Position numbers and translations under genes: made by a program. From JBEIHX01 sp040381075 (GTDB taxonomy: Bacteria > Pseudomonadota > Alphaproteobacteria > Caulobacterales > Aquidulcibacteraceae): 64,000 nt of DNA. The notes beneath the pieces are model-generated. The model had not been told where the DNA came from. It ran no database searches and saw only the letters and a program-made list of their open reading frames with translations. Positions 17,840 through 26,209 of this stretch are shown in pieces. The stretch is from the NCBI GenBank assembly GCA_040381075.1, contig JBEIHX010000009.1:1-64000 (forward strand), in the 5' to 3' direction. Every line of letters starts with the position of its first letter. Within the stretch, counting starts at the first letter, position 1.

Positions 17840-18745
17840 ATGCTGCCGACATTGCGTCAATTGCAGGGTCTTCTGGCGGTCGCTGACTTCGGCTCCTTCT
17901 CCCGCGCAGCCGAGAAGGTCGGGGTCACGCAACCGGCCCTGTCTGCATCCATCAAAGAGCTTGAGACCATCCTCGGGGCGGAGCTCGTGGAGCGCGGCGC
18001 CCGCGGCGCTGTGCTGACGCCGGCAGGCGTGGAGGTTGTGAACCGCGCCCGGCGCATCCTGGCTGATGCAGCTGATCTCAGCGAGGCCGCGTCAAGCGCA
18101 CGCGAGCCACTGGGCGGATCCTTCCGGCTTGGCGTTATTCCCACGATCGCGCCGTTTCTGCTGCCGCGCGCGCTGCCAGCGCTGCGCCAGCGCTTCACAC
18201 GGCTCAAACTGTACCTGCGCGAAGACCTCACGGCGCGCCTGGTGGAGGGATTGCGCGATCGGGCGCTGGACGCAGCCCTGATCGCGCTGCCCTATGAAGC
18301 GTCCGGCATCGAGACGGCTGTTATCGCCGCTGATGAATTCCTGTTCATCAGCCCGCGCAATCACCCATTGGCCCGTCAGGCCAGGCTCGCGCCCAGCGAC
18401 CTGACGGGCGAAGACCTCCTGCTCCTGGAAGACGGGCATTGCCTGCGCGACCATGCGTTGGCCGTGTGCGAGCGGCGGCCCGCCAGCGCAGGGGCCGCGA
18501 TGGGGGCGACAAGCCTGCACACCCTTGTGCAGATGGTGGCGAACGGCCTGGGGGTGAGCCTGCTGCCGCGCCTCGCCGCCGATGGCGGCGTGACGCGCGG
18601 CGCGGATGTGGAGATCCGCGCCTTCAACGAACCCGTGACCGGACGCGAAATCGGCGTCGCCTGGCGCCAGGGCTCGGCGCGCGCAGGCGAAGCGCGCCTG
18701 CTGGCCGAAGCGATCGCGGCCGGTGCAGGACTGGCGCCTGCCTGA
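17840..18745 (+). CDS. oxyR: Hydrogen-peroxide-sensing LysR regulator OxyR
   Basis: LysR-type activator, 301 residues: N-terminal winged helix (LRQLQGLLAVADFGSFSRAAEKV, then VTQPALSASIKELE) and C-terminal sensing domain. The redox pair C201 and C210 (CLRDHALAVCE) matches the OxyR disulfide switch, so peroxide sensing is supported rather than generic LysR function. ATG 17840 follows GAGGGA. Divergent from ahpC-ahpD, its likely target; ends 6 bp from the convergent desaturase gene. Confidence 0.93.
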   Translation: MLPTLRQLQGLLAVADFGSFSRAAEKVGVTQPALSASIKELETILGAELVERGARGAVLTPAGVEVVNRARRILADAADLSEAASSAREPLGGSFRLGVIPTIAPFLLPRALPALRQRFTRLKLYLREDLTARLVEGLRDRALDAALIALPYEASGIETAVIAADEFLFISPRNHPLARQARLAPSDLTGEDLLLLEDGHCLRDHALAVCERRPASAGAAMGATSLHTLVQMVANGLGVSLLPRLAADGGVTRGADVEIRAFNEPVTGREIGVAWRQGSARAGEARLLAEAIAAGAGLAPA

Positions 18746-18751
18746 TGCGTC

Positions 18752-19813
18752 TCAATCCGCCGCTACAGCCACGCGAACGGCGACGTGGCTGCGTGCGATC
18801 GCCATTGCGCGCTCGATGATCTCGTCCAGCTGCGGCGTCTTGGGCAGGCGGCTGGCCGCCAGCTTGCGCAACTCCTCCAGGCTGGGAATGCGCCACTCCG
18901 CCTTTGCCTTGGCGAGACGGGCGGCGAAATCGCCCACCAGCTGTGCGGCGGCCCGTTCGATCATGACTGGCGCCACCGTCTGACGGCCCTGGCGCAGGTC
19001 CTGCGGGGCGGGGCGCAGGTCCCACACGACGCCAATCAGGCTCAGCCCCTTCAAAACGCAGTAGGTGAGATCGATTTCCCACCACCGGAACCCCTGGCGC
19101 GCGCTGGAGGGAAAGGCGTGATGGTTGTTGTGCCAGCCCTCGCCCAGCGTGATGAGCGCCAGGAGCCAGTTGTTCCGGCTCTGATCGCCCGTCACGAACC
19201 GGCGCTTGCCATGCACATGGGCGAGCGAATTGATAAAGAAGGTGGCGTGGAAGGTGAGGATGGTGCTCCATACGAAGCCCACCACCAACCCCTGCCAGCC
19301 GCCGATCAGAAACGCCGCCACAGCCAGCGTCGCCGGCGGAACGTAGGGATTGCGGTCCAGCCAGACCAGTTCGGGGAATTTGGCGAAGTCACTGATCGCG
19401 CCATAGTCGGTCGCGTGGTGCCGGTTATCGAAAATCCAGCCAAGATGCGCATACCAGAACCCCCGCTGCGCTGGTGAATGAACATCAAGCTCGGTGTCTG
19501 AGTGCCGGTGATGGGCTCGATGGGTCGCCGCCCACCAAAGCGCGCCGCGCTGCGCCGACATCTGCGCGACAAAGGCAAGGACGAACTGGAAGATCCGGGA
19601 CGTGTGATAGGAACGGTGTGCGAAGTAGCGGTGATAGCCAGCCGTTACGCCCCACATCCGCAGCACATAGAACGCCAGGCACAGGGCCAGGGCCTGCCAG
19701 CTGACGCCCGTCCAGATCGCCGCAAATCCCGCGATATGAAACAGCACGAAGGGAAGCGGCTCCGGCTTCTCTGTGTCGTTCTTCGGCGCGATGTCCACAG
19801 TCTTGCTGCTCAT
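18752..19813 (-). CDS. Acyl-CoA / fatty-acid desaturase (delta-9 type)
   Basis: Membrane di-iron desaturase, 353 residues, that introduces a double bond into acyl chains. The three histidine boxes are present: HRYFAHRSYH, HRAHHRHSD and GWHNNHHAFP, with hydrophobic segments between them. Two N-terminal membrane spans are near FVLFHIAGFAAIW and ALALCLAFYVL. ATG 19813 follows GAGG. The C-terminal 60 residues are a helical extension. Convergent with oxyR. Confidence 0.9.
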   Translation of the reverse strand: MSSKTVDIAPKNDTEKPEPLPFVLFHIAGFAAIWTGVSWQALALCLAFYVLRMWGVTAGYHRYFAHRSYHTSRIFQFVLAFVAQMSAQRGALWWAATHRAHHRHSDTELDVHSPAQRGFWYAHLGWIFDNRHHATDYGAISDFAKFPELVWLDRNPYVPPATLAVAAFLIGGWQGLVVGFVWSTILTFHATFFINSLAHVHGKRRFVTGDQSRNNWLLALITLGEGWHNNHHAFPSSARQGFRWWEIDLTYCVLKGLSLIGVVWDLRPAPQDLRQGRQTVAPVMIERAAAQLVGDFAARLAKAKAEWRIPSLEELRKLAASRLPKTPQLDEIIERAMAIARSHVAVRVAVAAD

Positions 19814-19907
19814 TGAACCTCGTTTCACCCCTATGCGGCCCCGGCTGCGTGCAGGCCATGTTTCCTGCGGGCTCCTGTCCGTGCGGCCGCCGGAAACGAC
19901 TGCCCAA

Positions 19908-19959
19908 AGCCCCTGCCCAGAGCCCCTGCCCAGAGCCCCTGCCCCGGACCGCTGCCCCG
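19908..19959. repeat. Tandem repeat array G, 13-bp unit, 4 copies
   Basis: Unit AGCCCCTGCCCAG (two perfect, two diverged copies). It lies about 95 bp upstream of the desaturase start. The rest of the 769-bp gap 19814-20582 shows no gene with a convincing protein and no RNA that I recognise. Confidence 0.8.
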
Positions 19960-20582
19960 GACCTTTGGCCGAGACCACCGCCCGATCAGACGGAGGGCGC
20001 GCCCAGTCTTACCGCGCCGCCCAGACGACCGGCGCCCGGACGACGGGACCCCAGAGAACAGGCCCCCCGCGACCAGCGTTGCCGATCTTCTGCGTTGCAC
20101 ATGACAATCAATAAGGGCGTAAGACAAGATCACAAACCGCGCACATCGCCGGCTTTGCGCGCCAGGTCGCACACCCCGGCGTGGACTTCCTCATGGGCGC
20201 AAGGAGACGCCCTCCAGACCAAACCCCGCCTTCCGGGTGAGCGGCGCGCCATGCCGCCGGATCCCGAAAGACGCCAGCGCAGCAGACAGGGGCCTGGCGC
20301 CCGCCGGTATTGGGCGATGGCAGCGGACGGGCGTCATGCGCGGCGGGCGGCGCCAGGCAAGGGCTCACGCAAGCCGACATCCTGGCGCTTCAGGCGGGCG
20401 GCGCACCTGATGAGTGTACGGATTGGCATGACCTGCGGCAAAGCGCCGCGATTGCCGCCCGCCGCAGCCCGTCTGGCGCCTCGCCGCTCCCGGGCGGCGC
20501 CCGCGCGCCCCCCGACCTTGGCGACCACCGCCAGACGCCGACGCAGGTCAGATCGGACAGATCCCGCCCGAAGGGCCTGCAC

Positions 20583-21443
20583 TCACTCCGTGTCGGGCGC
20601 CAGGGCACAGGCCACAGCGTCGCTGGCCGCGCCCATCGCGACAAAGGCGCGGGTCTGAAAGTTGGCGTCAGATCGACCATAGCGCGGGGGCGCGCCGCCG
20701 CGCTCCACCATGCGCCCGCCGGCCGCCAGCAGCACCGCCTCCCCGGCGGCGTTGTCCCATTCCTTCGTCTGCCCGCCAATGCGCGGGTAGACATCGGCGC
20801 CGCCTTCCGCAACCAGTCCGAATTTGAGGGCTGAACCGAGCTTGATCCGCTCGCGCACCCCGTGGCTGTTCAGCCACGCATCCGTGGCCTTGGCGGGATG
20901 GGAGCGGCTCACCGCAGCGCGCAGCGACGCGCGAGAAACCGGACGCACCGTAATGCGAACTCCTGAATCGATGCGGCGGTGATCGCGCGTGCGCCACCGC
21001 CAGGCCCCCGCGCCTGCCCCCGGTTCCGCAGCGCCGCCCGTCCCGGCGACAAGGCCGGCGTAAAGCTTGTCGAGCGCGGGCCCGTAGACAACTCCCGCCA
21101 CCGGCCGTCCCGCCTCGACAAGTCCAACGCACACTGCGAAATCACGACCCCGATCGATGAATGATTTGGTGCCGTCCAGGGGATCAACACAGAAAAACTC
21201 CCCGTCCAGGGCAGGGATCCGGCCGGCTTCAGCGCTTTCTTCGGCAAGCACCGGCATATCGGGATACGCGCTCGCCAGCACCCGCAAAATCGCCGCCTCA
21301 GCCTCGGCGTCCGCAGCGGTGACAGGGGATCTGTCCGACTTCCATTGCACCCGCACCGGATCATCCCAATGCGCCATGATGGCTTGGCCGGCGGCCAGCG
21401 CCGCCTCGATCATGACGTCCAGAACACCCGAAGCTGTTTTCAT
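20583..21443 (-). CDS. cysQ: 3'(2'),5'-bisphosphate nucleotidase / inositol monophosphatase family
   Basis: Mg2+-dependent phosphatase that hydrolyses 3'-phosphoadenosine 5'-phosphate, a by-product of sulfate assimilation. The 286 residues carry the family metal motifs VLAEESAE, DPLDGTKSFIDRGRDF and the C-terminal KEWDNAAGEAVLLAAGG. ATG 21443 (MKTASG) is preferred to GTG 21458. It lies 45 bp after the HAD phosphatase gene on the same strand. Confidence 0.87.
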   Translation of the reverse strand: MKTASGVLDVMIEAALAAGQAIMAHWDDPVRVQWKSDRSPVTAADAEAEAAILRVLASAYPDMPVLAEESAEAGRIPALDGEFFCVDPLDGTKSFIDRGRDFAVCVGLVEAGRPVAGVVYGPALDKLYAGLVAGTGGAAEPGAGAGAWRWRTRDHRRIDSGVRITVRPVSRASLRAAVSRSHPAKATDAWLNSHGVRERIKLGSALKFGLVAEGGADVYPRIGGQTKEWDNAAGEAVLLAAGGRMVERGGAPPRYGRSDANFQTRAFVAMGAASDAVACALAPDTE

Positions 21444-21488
21444 AGCCTGCCGAACCACCTGTCGCGCCCGCCACGGGGGGCGCCCCGG

Positions 21489-22343
21489 CTACCACGCAAG
21501 ACCGGTCGCAGACCAGGCGGCGCGCACCTGCTCGCGGGCAAGCGCAGCGTCGATGCGCGCCGGATCGAGACCATCCGGCCCAAGAACATCAGCGCCGTGA
21601 ATGCCTGTCGCGACAAACAGACAGTCGAGACCGGCTTGCGCCGCACCCTTGACATCTGTCTTGACGCCATCGCCCACCGCAAGCACGCGTCCTGTCCCGA
21701 TCGGGCCGGCGAGCTCGGCGAGCCGGGCGAAGGCAAGTCGGTAAATCGCCGCAAATGGCTTGCCAGCCATGACGACGCGTCCGCCCAGCCGCTCATAGAG
21801 TTCTGCAAGCGCGCCCGCACAGTATATCAGCCGATCGCCGAATTGAACGACGATGTCCGGGTTGGCGCAGATCATGTCGAGTTCAAGCGCAGCGGCGCGT
21901 GCAAGCAGATCGCGGTAATCCTCAGGCGTTTCCGTCAAATCGTCGACAAGTCCGGTGCAGGCGATGAAGCGGGCGTCCTCGAGGGCGGCAAAGTCAAGCG
22001 TCAGGTCCTCCCACAGACCCAGGTCCTTGTCAGGACCGAGCTTGTAGAATGGTCCCGGCGCGCGCTGCGCAAGTTCCGCGCGCGTGGCGTCGCCGGATGT
22101 GACGATGTCATCATAAGCGTCGCGCGGAACGCCGAGCCGGTCAAGCTGCGGGAAGATAACGCCTTTAGGGCGTGGCGCATTGGTGATGAGCACGACGCGG
22201 CCGCCGCGTGAGCGAAATTGAACCAGTGCGTCCACAGCCTGCGGAAAGGCCGCCCGACCATTGTGCACGACCCCCCAGATATCACAGAGGATGGCGTCGT
22301 AGCGGGCGGCGACCTCGGCAAGGCCGTTGATAATGGTGGTCAC
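21489..22343 (-). CDS. HAD-superfamily hydrolase, subfamily IIA (TIGR01459 type)
   Basis: Haloacid-dehalogenase phosphatase with a C2 cap, 284 residues. Motif I is DAILCDIWGVVHNG, motif II LITNAPRP, motif III around AGKPF, and motif IV is GDGVKTDVKGA. Alphaproteobacterial relatives are annotated as TIGR01459 with unknown substrate. GTG 22343 is chosen because GGAG lies six bases upstream; the GTG at 22361 would add six residues. Upstream of and probably co-transcribed with cysQ. Confidence 0.85.
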   Translation of the reverse strand: MTTIINGLAEVAARYDAILCDIWGVVHNGRAAFPQAVDALVQFRSRGGRVVLITNAPRPKGVIFPQLDRLGVPRDAYDDIVTSGDATRAELAQRAPGPFYKLGPDKDLGLWEDLTLDFAALEDARFIACTGLVDDLTETPEDYRDLLARAAALELDMICANPDIVVQFGDRLIYCAGALAELYERLGGRVVMAGKPFAAIYRLAFARLAELAGPIGTGRVLAVGDGVKTDVKGAAQAGLDCLFVATGIHGADVLGPDGLDPARIDAALAREQVRAAWSATGLAW

Positions 22344-22438
22344 GCAGGCTCCTGTCTTCACGTGTCACGGGCGAGGCGATCCGCGCCAGCCATCTGCAGC
22401 GAGGTATTGCAGCACCGCCCGACGGCCAGACCTCCCGA

Positions 22439-22490
22439 CAGCGGCCCCAAACAGCGGCTCCCAGCAGCGGCTCCCAGTAGCGGCCCTGAC
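22439..22490. repeat. Tandem repeat array H, 13-bp unit, 4 copies
   Basis: Unit CAGCGGCTCCCAG, two perfect and two diverged copies, about 95 bp upstream of the HAD phosphatase start in the co-directional gap from the TonB-C-like gene. Confidence 0.75.
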
Positions 22491-22610
22491 ACACGCCGCT
22501 GGGCAAGACCCTTGCAGAAGACCCCCAGGCCGCACCCACGCAGGCCTGCTTATAGCTCAAGGGCGCGGCCGCACCAGCCAGCCCGGTCGCGCCAGCCCTG
22601 CCGCGCCGGC

Positions 22611-23399
22611 TCAGTCGGTCTGCGCAAGCGCTTCGCCCTGCTCGGACAGATCCACCATGAGACCCTCAAGCTGAACGATGGCACGCAGCCGGGCGCGATC
22701 AACCGTCCAGTCGCCCGTCATCTCCGTCCACCCGGCGACCCCCATCCGGGCGCGGTAGACGCCAGGGCGTGTGATAGCCTCGCGCCGGACCAGATCGCCG
22801 GCGAGCTGGCGCAACGGCGCGCGCGCCAGGCTCGCGGCGTCAAAATCCCCGCGCGCAGTGTTGATTTCCACCGCACCGATCCGTCCATCCTCGTCCACCC
22901 AGAAATCCACCACCGCCTGCATGCGCTCATAACCAGGGGGAGGCGGCGTCGGCATGAAATAGGTCCACACGGCCTTGACTTCCCCGACCGCGCCGGCCGG
23001 CGGCCGGCATGCCGGATCGGGAGCGTATCGGCGGCCAAGGAATGATTGACGTACGGCGTCATCGAACCAGGACACCACGTCGGGATAGGCGAAGACCACC
23101 TCCTGAGCGACGCCGTCCGGGCTCAGACGCATCGCAACGCGCACAACCGCGGCCGCGCGTCCAAAAAAACTTGGCGATCGCTCCCCGCCCCGCCCGGTAT
23201 CGATCCAGGCGCCCGTGCTGCGGTCGCACTGGGCGCTGGCCGGATCAAGGCCGCTTGAAGGATTCAAGGACTTGAACGCCGCCGCCTGCGGAGGACACAC
23301 TCCCAGGCCGCCGGCGCAGGCCAAGGCGACAAACAGACCAACCCGCCCGACTGACGGACGATTGGGACAGCTAACCACGGGCCGACACGTTTCAGACAT
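22611..23399 (-). CDS. Secreted protein with TonB C-terminal-like repeats
   Basis: 262 residues with a signal peptide (hydrophobic VGLFVALACAGGLGVCPPQAAA). Two stretches resemble TonB C-terminal domains: VVRVAMRLSPDGVAQEVVFAYPDVVSWFDDAVRQSFLG is split across the first, and VDFWVDEDGRIGAVEI with a following DFDAASLARAPL in the second. No N-terminal TonB membrane anchor or Pro-rich spacer is seen, so energy transduction is not implied. ATG 23399 is chosen for the signal peptide. Function unknown; periplasmic location inferred. Confidence 0.6.
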   Translation of the reverse strand: MSETCRPVVSCPNRPSVGRVGLFVALACAGGLGVCPPQAAAFKSLNPSSGLDPASAQCDRSTGAWIDTGRGGERSPSFFGRAAAVVRVAMRLSPDGVAQEVVFAYPDVVSWFDDAVRQSFLGRRYAPDPACRPPAGAVGEVKAVWTYFMPTPPPPGYERMQAVVDFWVDEDGRIGAVEINTARGDFDAASLARAPLRQLAGDLVRREAITRPGVYRARMGVAGWTEMTGDWTVDRARLRAIVQLEGLMVDLSEQGEALAQTD

Positions 23400-23499
23400 C
23401 GATAATCGGTAACAGTCGCCCGTGCGCAGGACAACAGGGTTATGCTGCGGTTGCGGTGCAGCAGCCGGCATGCGGGCGGGCGGATTGTCTTTGGATACG

Positions 23500-23574
23500 G
23501 GGACCGGAGCTGCAGGGACCGGAGCTGCAGGGACCGGGGCTGCAGGGACCGGGGCTGCCGGAACCAGGACCCCG
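23500..23574. repeat. Tandem repeat array I, 15-bp unit, 5 copies
   Basis: Unit GGGACCGGAGCTGCA (later copies GGGGCTGCA), the fifth diverged. It lies 100 bp upstream of the TonB-C-like gene start, in a 378-bp gap with no recognised gene. Confidence 0.9.
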
Positions 23575-23597
23575 GCGGATGCCCGGGAGAGCGCAGG

Positions 23598-23645
23598 GTC
23601 TGATCAGGAATGGGTCTGATCAGGAATGGGTCTGATCAGGGATGG
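23598..23645. repeat. Tandem repeat array J, 16-bp unit, 3 copies
   Basis: Unit GTCTGATCAGGAATGG, two perfect and one single-change copy, 23 bp from array I in the same gap but unrelated to it in sequence. Confidence 0.9.
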
Positions 23646-23777
23646 GCCTCAGGCTCCCCATGGTGACCGCTGCGCATGCGTCGCAGGCTGCTGCTGCAGC
23701 CAGGTGCGACGCGCAACACGCACGCCGCCTGACACCAAGGCGCATCGCCAAACCGGGCCAGGCGATGCGTGCGCGGC

Positions 23778-25007
23778 TTACGGGCGGGCGGCGCGCGTCA
23801 GGAACTCCTTCGCCTCCGCCGCGTCGATCAGGTCATCCTTGATTGGCTTTGGCGCGCCGAACAGATTGCCCTGCCCGTAGGCGATGTCGAGGTCGAGAAT
23901 CTCCACCACGATGCGCTCGTCCTCGATGCGATCTGCAATCAGGTCAATGCCGTGCCGCGCGAACAGGGCTGCGACATCACGGGGTTCAATCTCGCGGGTC
24001 ACGCCCGAGAGAGGACGCACGCCAGACATCACAAGATCCTCCGCCAGGCGAACTCCGGCGATCTTGAAGAAGCGGACGCCGGCCTTCTGCAGCTCCGCCA
24101 GATCAACATCGATGCGTGTCGCCCGGTCGATGGAAAAGCGGAACCCGAGATCCTGCAGCCGGGCCATGTTGCGCGCCTGGTCCGGCGTGCGGCTGTCGAA
24201 GGACTCCTGCGACACCTCCAGGATGAGCGAGCCGGCAAGATCGACATTGTCACGCAGATAATCAAAGAACTGCGGGAAGAACGCCGCATCCCCAAGCGCC
24301 CGCAGCGACACGTTGCAGAAGACCCCAATGCGGCGATCGCGCTGCACGACCCTGCGCATGATCTGTACGCAGCGGAACATGACGAGATTGTCGATTTCGC
24401 CGACAAGCCCATAGGCCTCCGCCGCCTTGAGGAACTCGCCCGGCAGGATGAGACGGCCGGCAGGATCGCGAATGCGCGAATATCCCTCGTAGAAAACGGT
24501 GCGACGCTGCGGCAGCATGACCACCGGCTGCAGGTGAAGTTCGATCTGGTTGCGCTCCAGCGCACGACGCAGAACGCCAATGAGAGCGCCGCTGTCCGAG
24601 GATGACGCAGCGGACGCCGGCGCTGTCTCCGGGACGCGCCGGCGTGCATCCCCGCTGCGCATCATGCGCTCAAGCATGTCCTCCAGCACCCGCACCTGCC
24701 CGAGGATCTGCTCGTTGCGCCGCACGATCTGACGGTCCAACGCCTCCTCGACAGACCGGAACTGAACCGTCAGATCCGCCTGTGTCTCCTTCACCCGCTG
24801 CATGGCCGCCTTCACGCGCTCAATCTCGGCAAGCAGGACGGCGGCGTTGTTCAGGCGTGCAATCAGCGCATGGATCTGGCCCGCGGTCAGCCCAAGCGCG
24901 ACGGCCAGCGCCGTGGACAGCCCGGGATCGAGGCCGGCGACGCGCACCATCGCCACGCCAGCGACGCCCGCTGCGAGGGCATAGGTGATCGCAATGAGAC
25001 AGTGCAT
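23778..25007 (-). CDS. TipF-like protein: membrane anchor, coiled coil, degenerate EAL domain
   Basis: 409 residues: two N-terminal membrane segments (ITYALAAGVAGVAMVRVAG; LSTALAVALGLTAGQIHAL), a coiled coil (about 55-120), then an EAL-fold domain. Key catalytic residues are altered: EGYSR in place of ExLxR, SIDRA in place of DDFG, although FFKI and GQGNLFG are kept, so phosphodiesterase activity is doubtful and c-di-GMP binding more likely. This architecture is that of TipF, a polar flagellum positioning factor in Caulobacter. No flagellar genes are adjacent. GTG 25013 is an alternative start. It follows dapF by 69 bp. Confidence 0.75.
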   Translation of the reverse strand: MHCLIAITYALAAGVAGVAMVRVAGLDPGLSTALAVALGLTAGQIHALIARLNNAAVLLAEIERVKAAMQRVKETQADLTVQFRSVEEALDRQIVRRNEQILGQVRVLEDMLERMMRSGDARRRVPETAPASAASSSDSGALIGVLRRALERNQIELHLQPVVMLPQRRTVFYEGYSRIRDPAGRLILPGEFLKAAEAYGLVGEIDNLVMFRCVQIMRRVVQRDRRIGVFCNVSLRALGDAAFFPQFFDYLRDNVDLAGSLILEVSQESFDSRTPDQARNMARLQDLGFRFSIDRATRIDVDLAELQKAGVRFFKIAGVRLAEDLVMSGVRPLSGVTREIEPRDVAALFARHGIDLIADRIEDERIVVEILDLDIAYGQGNLFGAPKPIKDDLIDAAEAKEFLTRAARP

Positions 25008-25076
25008 GAGCACGCGACGCGTTCCCGGCCGAGGACGACGACCCGAAAAAGTAACGCCCGCAGGGTTACCGGCGCG

Positions 25077-25928
25077 TTAACCAATGGGGCCCGCCGGCCG
25101 CGTAATCTCGCCCGCCCGCTCAACCTCAACCGGGCCCGTCATGTAGACGCGCCCGTCGGCGGCCCAGTCGATGGCCAGCTCGCCCCCGTCGAGTTCCAGC
25201 ACCGCCGCCCGCCCCGTGAGGCCGCGACGGGACGCAGCGACCAGGGCCGCGCAGGCGCCAGTGCCGCAGGCGCGCGTCAGTCCCGCGCCACGCTCCCACA
25301 CCCTCAGCCGGATGCGATCAGGCGCGCGCACCTCGGCAAACCCCACATTGACGCCCTCGGGAAACAACGGGTGATGCTCGATCATCGGGCCGACCGACCC
25401 GACCGGCGCGGCCTCGATGTCGGGCACGAAAAACACAACATGCGGATTGCCCATCGACACTGCGCCCGGAGAATGCAGGGTCGGCGCGCCAAGCGGTCCA
25501 ACCTGCAGGTCGATGAGGCGGGTGTCCATCCGCTCAGCAAGAGGGATCTGCGCCCAGTCCAGCCGCGGCGGCCCCATGTCGAGGGTTACCCGCATCGGGC
25601 CCGCGCGCCAGGCGGTGATCAGGCCGGCGTCGGTCTCAAGCACCGCCTGATCCCGACCGACCTCCTCAAGCCGCAACCAGGCGGCGCAGCGCGCGCCGTT
25701 GCCGCACGCCGCCACGCCGCCGCCGTCGGAGTTCCAGAACCGGACGCGCATGTCCGCCCAGGGCCCCGACGGCTGCTCCAGGGCGATCACCTGATCACAT
25801 CCAGCCCCGGTCCGCCGGTCCGCAATGGCTCGTGCCGCCTCAGCCGTGAGCGACAGGCCGTTCGGGCGATCACGGGCGTCGATGACCGCAAAATCGTTGC
25901 CGCAGCCGTTCATCTTCAAGAAGCGCAT
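25077..25928 (-). CDS. dapF: Diaminopimelate epimerase
   Basis: PLP-independent epimerase converting LL- to meso-diaminopimelate for lysine and peptidoglycan synthesis, 283 residues. The N-terminal MKMNGCGNDF-like motif (FLKMNGCGNDFAVID), first catalytic Cys in AACGNGARCAAW and second in RACGTGACAALVA are all present. ATG 25928 fits the family N-terminus; the longer frame is not supported. Divergent from the S9A peptidase gene. Confidence 0.93.
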   Translation of the reverse strand: MRFLKMNGCGNDFAVIDARDRPNGLSLTAEAARAIADRRTGAGCDQVIALEQPSGPWADMRVRFWNSDGGGVAACGNGARCAAWLRLEEVGRDQAVLETDAGLITAWRAGPMRVTLDMGPPRLDWAQIPLAERMDTRLIDLQVGPLGAPTLHSPGAVSMGNPHVVFFVPDIEAAPVGSVGPMIEHHPLFPEGVNVGFAEVRAPDRIRLRVWERGAGLTRACGTGACAALVAASRRGLTGRAAVLELDGGELAIDWAADGRVYMTGPVEVERAGEITRPAGPIG

Positions 25929-26209
25929 GCCGGCTAGATGCCCCCCGCGCCGTGCGAAAACAAGCACTGCGCATGCCCCGCGAACGCGCTGCCCGGCTCG
26001 CGGGCAGTCATCCGTCCTCACCGCATGCCTGCAGGCCCAACCCGGGGGCCGGACCCGGGCCCCAGGTCCGCGGCAAGCGATGGGCGCCGGTCCTGGGACG
26101 GCGAGCGCCGCGCGAAAGAAGCGCCCGGACGGGCGCGACGCAGTCCCTCGGGACGCGACGCGCTTCCCACCGCGGCGCGGCCGGCTATAAGGGCATGGGG
26201 GAGCCGATC

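Noticed and set aside
19814..20582. Several overlapping small frames in a 769-bp gap
   Set aside because: None has a coding-like composition, ribosome site or recognisable domain; only array G is supported.
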